Of a stretch of 13,316 nucleotides of DNA, positions 1-5,882 are shown piece after piece. The notes below the pieces were generated by a model, which was not told the DNA's origin, ran no database searches, and saw only the letters and a list, made by a program, of their open reading frames with translations. Location: assembly GCA_937860195.1 (NCBI GenBank), contig CALMBN010000095.1:1-13316 (forward strand), read 5' to 3'. Numbering within the stretch: position 1 is the first letter of the stretch; each line of letters opens with the position of its first letter. A program made the position numbers and the translations under genes. This DNA is from an uncultured Novosphingobium sp. (lineage in GTDB: Bacteria > Pseudomonadota > Alphaproteobacteria > Sphingomonadales > Sphingomonadaceae).

Positions 1-46
1 CAGTCATCCCGGCGAGCAGTTGGCGGCGGTCAAGTGCGATAGTCAT
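1..46 (-). CDS. Start of a Tat-exported protein, cut by the left edge
   Basis: Only the first 15 codons are in the window. They read MTIALDRRQLLAGMT, with a twin-arginine core (RRQLLAG) typical of a Tat signal peptide, so the product is probably folded in the cytoplasm and exported to the periplasm. The ATG overlaps the stop codon of the upstream isomerase/epimerase gene by one base (TGATG on the minus strand), which indicates translational coupling and membership in the same operon. The mature domain lies outside the window, so no function can be assigned. In sugar operons of this type, Tat-exported Gfo/Idh proteins, DUF1080 glycoside-processing proteins or sugar dehydrogenases would all be plausible, but none is shown here. 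Confidence 0.7.
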   Translation of the reverse strand, partial: MTIALDRRQLLAGMT

Positions 47-1101
47 CAGGCAATCCCCATCAGGCGTTTGTTGAGTGCTCGATCCGCGCCGCCTGCCGCA
101 AAATCATCGAAGGCCCGCTCGGTGACTTGAATAATGTGTTTGGCGATGAACGGCGCACCCTCGGCCGCGCCGACCTCTGGATGCTTGAGCGCGCATTCCC
201 ATTCGAGCACGGCCCAGCCGGCAAAATCGTTCGCCGCCATCTTGCTGAAGATCGCGCTGAAATCGACCTGACCATCACCCAGCGAGCGGAAGCGTCCAGG
301 GCGGTCAACCCACGATTGATAGCCGCCATAAACCCCGCTGCGGCCCGACGGGCGAAACTCGGCATCCTTGACATGGAAGCACTTGATCCGGTCCTTGTAG
401 ATATCGATGAAGGCCAGATAGTCGAGCTGTTGCAGCACGAAATGGCTGGGATCGTAAAGGATATTTGCCCGCGGGTGGCCGCCGACCCGCTCGAGAAACA
501 TCTCGAAAGTCACGCCGTCGTGGAGATCCTCGCCCGGATGGATTTCGTATGCCACGTCGACCCCGTTCTCATCGAACACGTCGAGGATCGGTTTCCAGCG
601 CCGCGCCAGCTCGTCGAAGGCATCCTCGACCAGGCCAGCGGGCCGCGCGGGCCAGGGATAGAAATACGGCCAGGCCAGCGCGCCCGGAAAGCTGGCGTGG
701 GCGTTCAGGCCCAGACGGCGGCTGGCCTTGGCGGCAAGGGTCATCTGTTCGACCGCCCACGATTGTCGCGCCGCCGGGTTGCCATGAACTTGCGTTGGCG
801 CGAAGCCATCGAATTGCGCGTCATAGGCTGGATGGACTGCAACCAGCTGGCCTTGCAGGTGGGTCGAAAGCTCGGTCACGCTAAGGCCTTTTCCCGCCAG
901 CATCCCGGTGATCTCGTCGCAATAGGTCTGGCTCTCGGCAGCCTTGGCGAGATCGAACAATCCGGCCTCCCAGCTTGGAATCTGGATACCCTTGTAGCCA
1001 TGCCCCGCCGCCCAGTCAGCGATGGTTTCAAGGCTGTTGAACGGGGCCTCGCTGCCAGCAAACTGGGCGAGAAAGATCGCCGGGCCTTTGATGGTCTTCA
1101 T
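46..1101 (-). CDS. Sugar phosphate isomerase/epimerase-like TIM-barrel protein
   Basis: This 351-residue protein belongs to the xylose isomerase-like TIM-barrel (AP endonuclease 2) superfamily, whose members isomerise, epimerise, dehydrate or cleave sugars using a divalent metal. Likely metal and substrate residues are Glu186 and His188 (YEIHPGED), Asp217 and His220 (YDPSHF), His243 with Lys245 (CFHVKDAEF) and Glu300 (LEWEC). The tail has the family-typical LGDGQVDF stretch near 274-281. No signal peptide is seen, so it is cytoplasmic. It starts 13 bases after the Gfo/Idh gene, with a GAGAGGA ribosome site, and its stop overlaps the next gene's start. The family is certain; the reaction is not. 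Beside a C-glycoside deglycosidase locus, a role in hydrating, isomerising or cleaving a 3-keto-sugar is a reasonable inference. It is distinct in sequence from the second TIM-barrel protein at 4370-5365. Confidence 0.88.
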   Translation of the reverse strand: MKTIKGPAIFLAQFAGSEAPFNSLETIADWAAGHGYKGIQIPSWEAGLFDLAKAAESQTYCDEITGMLAGKGLSVTELSTHLQGQLVAVHPAYDAQFDGFAPTQVHGNPAARQSWAVEQMTLAAKASRRLGLNAHASFPGALAWPYFYPWPARPAGLVEDAFDELARRWKPILDVFDENGVDVAYEIHPGEDLHDGVTFEMFLERVGGHPRANILYDPSHFVLQQLDYLAFIDIYKDRIKCFHVKDAEFRPSGRSGVYGGYQSWVDRPGRFRSLGDGQVDFSAIFSKMAANDFAGWAVLEWECALKHPEVGAAEGAPFIAKHIIQVTERAFDDFAAGGADRALNKRLMGIA

Positions 1102-1114
1102 GGTTTCGGTCCTC

Positions 1115-2230
1115 TCAAACTGTCAGCGGCACCCAGCCGGACCTGTCGCGGCTGGCGGCAACGGCGGTGTCGATAAAGGTCATCCCGCGCAGCGCGTCCT
1201 CGATTCCGGGAAGCAACGGCGCGCGCTCACCGCGCAGCACGGCAGCGAAATCGCGGTAGATGTTGGCGAAGGCTTCGAGGTAGCCTTCGGGGTGGCCGGT
1301 CGGGGTGCGGGTCCGGCTGACGGCATCGGGGCCAAGCTGAGATCCGCCCGCGTGGACAATCTCGGTCCGCCCGTCGATGGTGTTTATAGTCAACGAATTG
1401 GGCGCTTCCTGCTTCCAGATCAGGCCTCCGGTTTCCCCGTAAACCCGAATGCGCAGCCCGTTCATTTCGCCAACCTCGATCTGGCTGGCCAGCAGCACGC
1501 CGCGCGCACCGTTTTCAAACCGAAGAAACACCGAGCAATCGTCATCGACCAGCCGGCCCGGCACCACCGCGCCAAGATCGGCCAGCAGCTCGGTTACTTT
1601 CAGCCCGGTGACGAATTCGGCGAGCTGAAACGCATGGGTTCCGATATCACCGATGCATCCACCCGGGCCGGACTTGGTTGGATCAGTGCGCCATTCGGCC
1701 TGCTTGCCCGCAGCTTCGCCGGCCAACCAGCCTTGCGGGTATTCGACCACAACCTTGCGCACCCGGCCAAGCGCACCCGCCGCGATCCGCGCGCGCGCCT
1801 CGCGCACCAGCGGATAACCCGAATAGGTGTGGGTCAGGCCATAAGGCAGCCCGGCGGCCTTGACATGGCCGACCAGTTCGCGCGCTTCGGCGAGAGTCGA
1901 CGTGGCGGGCTTGTCGCTGATCACTGGCAATCCGGCGGCGAGCGCGGCGCGGGCAGCTGGCAAGTGGTGGTGATTGGGGCTGACCACGCAGACGAAATCG
2001 ATCCCGTCCGCGCGCACTTTTTCCGCAGCGAACATCGTATCGAGACTGGGATAGGCCCGCGTCGGATCAATCCGATATCCTTCCCCCGCCATGCGACTGC
2101 GCTCGGGCGAACTGGAAAAACAACCGGCGACAAGTTCGATCTCGCGGTCAAGTTCAGCAGCGATGCGGTGGATCGGGCCGATAAAGCTGCCCGGTCCGCC
2201 CCCGATCATGCCCATCCTCAAACGCCGCAT
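1115..2230 (-). CDS. Gfo/Idh/MocA family NAD(P)-dependent sugar dehydrogenase
   Basis: This 371-residue cytoplasmic oxidoreductase has an N-terminal Rossmann fold with a GGGPGSFIG nucleotide loop (residues 10-18), a DKP variant of the EKP motif at 106-108 (Lys107 is the usual catalytic lysine), and GDIGTHAFQ at 194-202 with the expected catalytic His199 and Asp195. Family members oxidise or reduce hydroxyls of sugars, inositols and glycosides, often at C3. The ATG at 2230 is preferred over a TTG at 2245 because GGGAG lies at suitable spacing before it and the Rossmann strand then starts at once. It is the first gene of the minus-strand operon with the isomerase and the Tat protein. It could oxidise a glycoside to the 3-keto form, as proposed for DgpA-type enzymes, or reduce a released keto-sugar. 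The direction and substrate are not visible in the sequence. Confidence 0.9.
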   Translation of the reverse strand: MRRLRMGMIGGGPGSFIGPIHRIAAELDREIELVAGCFSSSPERSRMAGEGYRIDPTRAYPSLDTMFAAEKVRADGIDFVCVVSPNHHHLPAARAALAAGLPVISDKPATSTLAEARELVGHVKAAGLPYGLTHTYSGYPLVREARARIAAGALGRVRKVVVEYPQGWLAGEAAGKQAEWRTDPTKSGPGGCIGDIGTHAFQLAEFVTGLKVTELLADLGAVVPGRLVDDDCSVFLRFENGARGVLLASQIEVGEMNGLRIRVYGETGGLIWKQEAPNSLTINTIDGRTEIVHAGGSQLGPDAVSRTRTPTGHPEGYLEAFANIYRDFAAVLRGERAPLLPGIEDALRGMTFIDTAVAASRDRSGWVPLTV

Positions 2231-2324
2231 TTTCCACTCCCGCAAGGTTCTATTTGTAACCGTTGTTCTAGTTTGCTAAGTGCGCTCCGGTCAAGCCACG
2301 ATCGGGTGGCGAGTGGGAGCGGTC
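2231..2324. promoter_or_regulatory. Divergent promoter region between Gfo/Idh and MFS genes
   Basis: This 94-base gap separates the two divergent start codons. For the minus-strand operon a sigma70-like promoter can be drawn as TTGACC (2289-2294), an 18-base spacer and TAGAAC (2265-2270). A GGTT-N8-AACC inverted repeat at 2246-2261 lies just downstream of that -10 and could be an operator half-site pair. The plus-strand promoter is not clear. The element CTAAGTGCGCT (2276-2286) recurs with one mismatch upstream of the TetR gene. These are pattern matches by eye. Confidence 0.45.
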
Positions 2325-3521
2325 ATGCACAGAATCGCAGCTTTCTTTCGCGAACTCACGCTGAAGCCGCAAGGCTTAACCATGGTCATCGCGGCGTTTC
2401 TTCCGGTCTTCGCGATTATCGCGATGTTTCCGATTGTCGGGTCGATGATCGGGCATTTCTCTGCAGAGCCAAATGCGGCGATAAAAGTTCCATCGATGGT
2501 CACCGCGCCGGGCTATGCAATTGCGGTCCTTGCACCTTTCGCAGGTTTCTTTGTCGACCGCTTTGGACGGCGCAAGCTGCTGCTATGGTGCACGTTTTTT
2601 TACGGGATCGTCGGAACCCTGCCGTTCTTTCTCGACGATCTCGACCAGATCTTCGCCACCCGGATCCTGCTCGGGGTGTGCGAGGCCGGGATCCTGACCA
2701 TCACAAACACCCTGATCGCCGACTATTGGGACGATAGCGGAAGGCGCAATTGGCTGATGTTGCAGGGCTTCCTCGGCCCGGCGCTGCAGCCAGCTGTATT
2801 CTTTCTGGTCAGCGGTGCGGCAGCGGTGCGCTGGAATGGCGGATTCCTTGTCTATCTGATCGCCTTTCCGGTCTTCGTCGCGATGTACTTGTTCCTGTTC
2901 GAACCCAAGCCGCCAGAGCTCCGCCAAACGGCAGACACGCCGGCCGCAGAATCGGGACCGTTCCCGTGGAAGGAAACCGCAATCGTCGCTGCGGTGACAC
3001 TGTTCGCCTCGATCCTCTACTATGTGTTCATCGTCAACGGCTCGATCACCTGGAAAGAGATCGGAGTCTCCAAACCGATGGATGTCAGCAAGGTCACCGC
3101 GATCCCGGCCTATTTCATCCTAGCCGGAGCGCTGGTGTTCAGGCTCGCCTCGCGGTTCGGCAGCCCGGTGCAGCTTGCGATCATGTTCGGCTTGTTCGGG
3201 GTCGGACTGGCGGGCATCGGATTTGCCGACACCGTGCGCTCGATGCAGCTCGCGCTCGCGGTTCAGCAAACCGGGGCCGGAATGGCTGTGCCGGCCCTGA
3301 TCGCTTGGGCTCAGACCAAGTTCGGCTTTACCCACCGCGGCCGCGGAATGGGCATCTGGACCAGTGCGTTCTTTTTTGGGCAGGCGATTTCGCCGATGAT
3401 CGTAGGGACAATTGCCGCGCGGGCCGGGTCAATGCAGAGCGCGTTCATAGTTGCGGGATTGGTCGGCCTGGGCGCAAGCGCGCTGGCTCTTGCGGCACTT
3501 GCGCTGGGGAAGCGGGCATGA
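2325..3521 (+). CDS. Major facilitator superfamily permease, probably for a sugar or glycoside
   Basis: This 398-residue inner-membrane transporter has about 12 hydrophobic segments. The first halves are joined by the classical MFS motif A, GFFVDRFGRRK (residues 74-84), and a related RGRGMGIWTS stretch lies in the second half (338-347). A long charged central loop (about 193-215) separates the two six-helix halves. The ATG at 2325 is chosen because GGAG sits five bases before it and the hydrophobic N-terminus follows. An in-frame GTG at 2280 would add 15 residues of unlikely character. It is divergent from the dehydrogenase/isomerase operon and 90 bases upstream of the TetR gene. The context suggests uptake of the intact conjugate or of a released sugar or aglycone, since the oxidoreductase and deglycosidase lack signal peptides. 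The substrate cannot be read from the sequence. Confidence 0.9.
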   Translation: MHRIAAFFRELTLKPQGLTMVIAAFLPVFAIIAMFPIVGSMIGHFSAEPNAAIKVPSMVTAPGYAIAVLAPFAGFFVDRFGRRKLLLWCTFFYGIVGTLPFFLDDLDQIFATRILLGVCEAGILTITNTLIADYWDDSGRRNWLMLQGFLGPALQPAVFFLVSGAAAVRWNGGFLVYLIAFPVFVAMYLFLFEPKPPELRQTADTPAAESGPFPWKETAIVAAVTLFASILYYVFIVNGSITWKEIGVSKPMDVSKVTAIPAYFILAGALVFRLASRFGSPVQLAIMFGLFGVGLAGIGFADTVRSMQLALAVQQTGAGMAVPALIAWAQTKFGFTHRGRGMGIWTSAFFFGQAISPMIVGTIAARAGSMQSAFIVAGLVGLGASALALAALALGKRA

Positions 3522-3562
3522 CCTGCGGAAAACAGTCAGGTTTGCGTAGTTTGAAAACCAAA

Positions 3563-3577
3563 CGCAGTCTAACTGCG
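3563..3577. promoter_or_regulatory. Candidate operator upstream of the TetR gene
   Basis: A perfect inverted repeat, CGCAGT-CTA-ACTGCG, lies 34 bases before the TetR start codon. Just upstream, GTTTG-AAAAC-CAAAC (3549-3563) forms a second short dyad. Autoregulation through a nearby palindrome is common in the TetR family, so this is a plausible self-operator. It could also be a weak hairpin after the MFS gene, although no T-run follows. Confidence 0.45.
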
Positions 3578-3611
3578 CTTGAGTAGAGCATTTCCGGAGC
3601 AAGGTTGGGCC

Positions 3612-4286
3612 ATGGTGCGTGGATTGAGAAAGCAAGAAGCGACCTCGGCATTCGCGGTTGAGGATGTCAGCCGCAAGCCGCAACAGGGCCGGTCGAAAGC
3701 CTCGCTCAAACGCATGCTGGTGGCCGCAACCGAGTTGATGCTGGAGCGCGGGAGCGAGGAGTTCACTTTGCAGGAAGTGAGCGAACGCGGGCAGGTTTCA
3801 ATCGGATCGATCTATTTGCGCTTCGAAAGCAAGGACAACCTCGTGCGCGGCGTGATCGCCGACGCGCTCGATGCCCTGGCCAAAGAAGAAGCCGATATGC
3901 TCGAAAAGCTGGACGGTGAGTGCAAGTCGCTGACGAAGTTCGTACCGGATTATGTCGAGACCTATGCCGAGATCCTTCATCGCCACGCTCCGCTTTTGCG
4001 GATGGCGATGGAGCGCGCGGCCTTTGATCCGCTGGTTCAGGCGCCCGGCAAGCAGCATGCACAGCGGGCCGAGACGATCTGCACCAATGCCATGTTGGCC
4101 CACGCTGACGAATTTGGCGGCAAGGACCACAAGGTCAAGGCCAAGTCGGCATTTCACATCATCTTTGCGACACTGGCCCGCCAACTCAGCCTCGGCTCGA
4201 CAGGCGAATCCGCGCACGATTACGACTGGAACCTGCTCAAGCGCGAACTGGGCCGGATGACTCTTGCCTACCTACGGGCTGACTGA
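3612..4286 (+). CDS. TetR-family transcriptional regulator
   Basis: This 224-residue protein has an N-terminal TetR DNA-binding domain. The helix-turn-helix spans about residues 52-78, with the family-typical pattern VSERGQVSIGSIYLRFESKD. The variable helical C-terminal domain should bind a ligand and dimerise. About 30 polar residues precede the first helix, which is longer than usual. The ATG at 3612 has AAGG seven bases before it; a TTG at 3579 in the same frame would place the start inside the preceding palindromes and is rejected. It sits behind the permease gene and in the middle of the catabolic block, so it probably represses one or more of the divergent units and is released by a glycoside, aglycone or keto-sugar. 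The ligand and target set are inferred only from position. Confidence 0.9.
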   Translation: MVRGLRKQEATSAFAVEDVSRKPQQGRSKASLKRMLVAATELMLERGSEEFTLQEVSERGQVSIGSIYLRFESKDNLVRGVIADALDALAKEEADMLEKLDGECKSLTKFVPDYVETYAEILHRHAPLLRMAMERAAFDPLVQAPGKQHAQRAETICTNAMLAHADEFGGKDHKVKAKSAFHIIFATLARQLSLGSTGESAHDYDWNLLKRELGRMTLAYLRAD

Positions 4287-4315
4287 GGCCAGATCCCAGT
4301 GATTTCGTCACATTT

Positions 4316-4338
4316 CCCCGTTCCCCGTTGGGGAGGGG
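4316..4338. terminator. Possible hairpin between convergent genes
   Basis: CCCC-GTT-CCCC faces GGGG-A-GGGG around a GTT loop, giving a strong GC stem with one asymmetric bulge. It lies in the 83-base gap between the converging TetR and alpha-subunit genes, where a bidirectional terminator would be expected. No T-run follows on either strand, so it is not a textbook intrinsic terminator. Confidence 0.4.
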
Positions 4339-4369
4339 CTACGCGATTCAGTGCAAAGTCAGCAACGCA

Positions 4370-5365
4370 TTAGCCTGCGAATATCTGTCGGCACATCGCT
4401 TGATGGGCTTCAACCTGCTCGAACCCATCGTCGGCCGAATAGGCGTGGCCTTCCCATTCGCTGACCATGGTGCCCGCAAACCCGCCGTCGCGGAACAGCG
4501 GGAGGATCGTGCCGTAATCGATCGCTTCCTCTTGCCCGTCCGCACCCATGCCATAGAACTTGCCATGGATGTGGATCGTCCGGTCAACCAGCGCGGCCCA
4601 TGATTTGGGATCGTTGTTGGCAAGGATGAAAAACGCCAGACTGGCAGCCTGAATATGGGCCGGGGCGTGGCCCTCGGCCAGTGCCCATTCGCGCAAGCGT
4701 CCGGCCTTTTCGTGGCTCATCCCCGGCTCGAGCCAGACCTCTTTCAGCCGGTCAAGCAGGCCTTCCCTGGCCCCCGCTGCCCGAGCAGCATCCAGCATCG
4801 ATTCGGGGATCCGGCTGGCAGTGCCGCCGAAATCGGGGATCCAGCCCAAATAGGGGGTATCAAGCTTGTCATACATTTCGCCATAGGCCTGCACCGCTGG
4901 ATGTCCGGCCCACATCGGCGCGTGAACTTCTACTCCCATCCGGATATCCAGCTCCTCGGCATAGGGCGCAATTTGCGGCAACAGTTCGACCGGCAGGGCG
5001 AATTGATAACGGACCAGCGAGAAACCCATTTTTTTGGCGCTGCGGAGCTGACGCTTGTGATATTCGATCAGCGAAGCATCGTCGATCGGCTGCTGACCGG
5101 GCTTGAGAAACCGGTCGGAATTGATCGCACAGGACACCGGGTTAAGGCCGATCTCCGTCATCAGTTCCTTGAACTTTTCCGCGAATGCATCCGAAATGTC
5201 GGGGAATTCCTTGAAGCTCTGAAACCCTATGATCTCGATATTCGGCCCCATCCCGCGGCGGGAAACTTCGCGCAACAAGCCTTCAAGGTCAAACTGACGG
5301 GTCAGCCATGGGTTGGTGAAGGAATAGAGTGTGACGCCAACTTGCGCGCCTGCGGTGGTGGTCAT
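4370..5365 (-). CDS. C-glycoside deglycosidase alpha-subunit-like TIM-barrel protein
   Basis: This 331-residue protein is a xylose isomerase-like TIM barrel resembling the catalytic alpha subunit of C-glycoside deglycosidases (Car, Dfg and Dgp systems). Those enzymes eliminate the aglycone from a 3-keto C-glycoside with the help of a divalent metal. Visible candidate metal and catalytic residues are Glu146 and His148 (VEVHAP), Asp178 (PDFGG), His265/His267 with Lys269 (HIHGKFY), and Glu303, Glu305 and His307 (SEWEGH). The N-terminus GVTLYSF is the usual first barrel strand. The ATG has AAGGA ahead of it and lies 12 bases after the beta-subunit stop, so the two are one operon and probably one complex. 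There is no signal peptide. The subfamily call rests mainly on the adjacent beta-subunit gene; alone it would be called only a sugar isomerase/epimerase. Substrates could be C-glycosides, O-glycosides or both. Confidence 0.85.
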   Translation of the reverse strand: MTTTAGAQVGVTLYSFTNPWLTRQFDLEGLLREVSRRGMGPNIEIIGFQSFKEFPDISDAFAEKFKELMTEIGLNPVSCAINSDRFLKPGQQPIDDASLIEYHKRQLRSAKKMGFSLVRYQFALPVELLPQIAPYAEELDIRMGVEVHAPMWAGHPAVQAYGEMYDKLDTPYLGWIPDFGGTASRIPESMLDAARAAGAREGLLDRLKEVWLEPGMSHEKAGRLREWALAEGHAPAHIQAASLAFFILANNDPKSWAALVDRTIHIHGKFYGMGADGQEEAIDYGTILPLFRDGGFAGTMVSEWEGHAYSADDGFEQVEAHQAMCRQIFAG

Positions 5366-5377
5366 GGGTCTGGTCCT

Positions 5378-5758
5378 TCAGGCGGCGCGCAACAACTGCG
5401 TCTGCGGATTGGCGCGCTTCATGCCGGGAATATAGGGCGGATTGACATTGATCGTCAGCGCAACCGTATGCTCGCTGCCGGGCGTCAGAATGACTCCAGG
5501 CAAATATAGAAACGCTGAGTCACGGACGAACCAGAAGGCATTGGTCTGCTCGCCCATTGCGGCCAGCGGCCAAGACTGGCCATCATACTCGACCAGCGCC
5601 ATACCAAGATCGACCGGAACGCCATCGATCGCCAGATCAGCAATCTCAACCGTCGAGAATGGCAGGGATCGATACCACGGCAACCGCATCGCGAGCCGCA
5701 GCCCATCCGCCGTCGCGCTCAGCCCCTCTTCCCCGATCACCCGCTCAACCGGCAGCAT
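5378..5758 (-). CDS. C-glycoside deglycosidase beta-subunit-like protein (DUF6379 type)
   Basis: This small 126-residue soluble protein is rich in beta-strand patterns and carries RLPWYRSLPFSTVEIADLAI (about 26-40), followed by an IDG turn. This is characteristic of the small beta subunit of C-glycoside deglycosidases, formerly a domain of unknown function (DUF6379). In the known complexes this beta-sandwich subunit packs against the TIM-barrel alpha subunit and completes the active enzyme. A second conserved-looking region, NAFWFVRDSAFLYLPG (73-88), follows. The ATG has AGGAG just upstream (CAGGAGAGTGCA-ATG). It is the first gene of the minus-strand pair and is divergent from the GMC oxidoreductase. 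Recognition is from memory of the family; a profile search would be decisive. No other function is suggested by the sequence. Confidence 0.82.
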   Translation of the reverse strand: MLPVERVIGEEGLSATADGLRLAMRLPWYRSLPFSTVEIADLAIDGVPVDLGMALVEYDGQSWPLAAMGEQTNAFWFVRDSAFLYLPGVILTPGSEHTVALTINVNPPYIPGMKRANPQTQLLRAA

Positions 5759-5775
5759 TGCACTCTCCTGCGCTT

Positions 5776-5797
5776 AATTAGAATGATGTTTCTAATT
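5776..5797. promoter_or_regulatory. Inverted repeat AATTAGAA-N6-TTCTAATT, candidate operator
   Basis: Two perfect 8-base arms flank a 6-base spacer. The dyad covers the -10 and probable start site of a minus-strand promoter for the beta-subunit gene: TTGACC on the minus strand at 5812-5817, a 17-base spacer, and TAGAAA at 5789-5794. Its AT-rich sequence stands out from the GC-rich surroundings. Size and position fit a repressor operator, most simply for the TetR protein of this locus. Confidence 0.6.
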
Positions 5798-5801
5798 GGC
5801 A

Positions 5802-5818
5802 CTTGACAGCAGGTCAAG
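5802..5818. promoter_or_regulatory. Inverted repeat CTTGAC-AGCAG-GTCAAG, candidate regulator site
   Basis: A second perfect dyad (6-base arms, 5-base spacer) lies five bases from the first. One arm contains most of the TTGACC -35 hexamer proposed for the beta-subunit promoter. It may be a second operator, or a chance consequence of -35-like words facing each other. Confidence 0.45.
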
Positions 5819-5825
5819 CCTCGTG

Positions 5826-5855
5826 TTGAAAAAATCCGAACTCAGGTTCTAGAAT
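5826..5855 (+). promoter_or_regulatory. Candidate sigma70-type promoter for the GMC oxidoreductase
   Basis: TTGAAA at 5826-5831 and TAGAAT at 5850-5855 are separated by 18 bases. The -10 overlaps a perfect 8-base palindrome, TTCTAGAA (5847-5854), that echoes the TTCTA/TAGAA words of the neighbouring operator-like dyad. A start site would fall near 5862, leaving a short leader before the ribosome site. This is a prediction by eye. Confidence 0.5.
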
Positions 5856-5882
5856 ACGCTTGTTTGGCAGGAGGTTTTTGGG

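Noticed and set aside
127..1176. 349-codon open frame on the plus strand
   Set aside because: It lies opposite the isomerase/epimerase gene, which has clear family motifs; this frame has none.
1022..2737. 571-codon open frame on the plus strand
   Set aside because: It is antisense to the Gfo/Idh gene and runs into the MFS gene in another frame. Its translation has no recognisable domain and the composition of a high-GC shadow frame.
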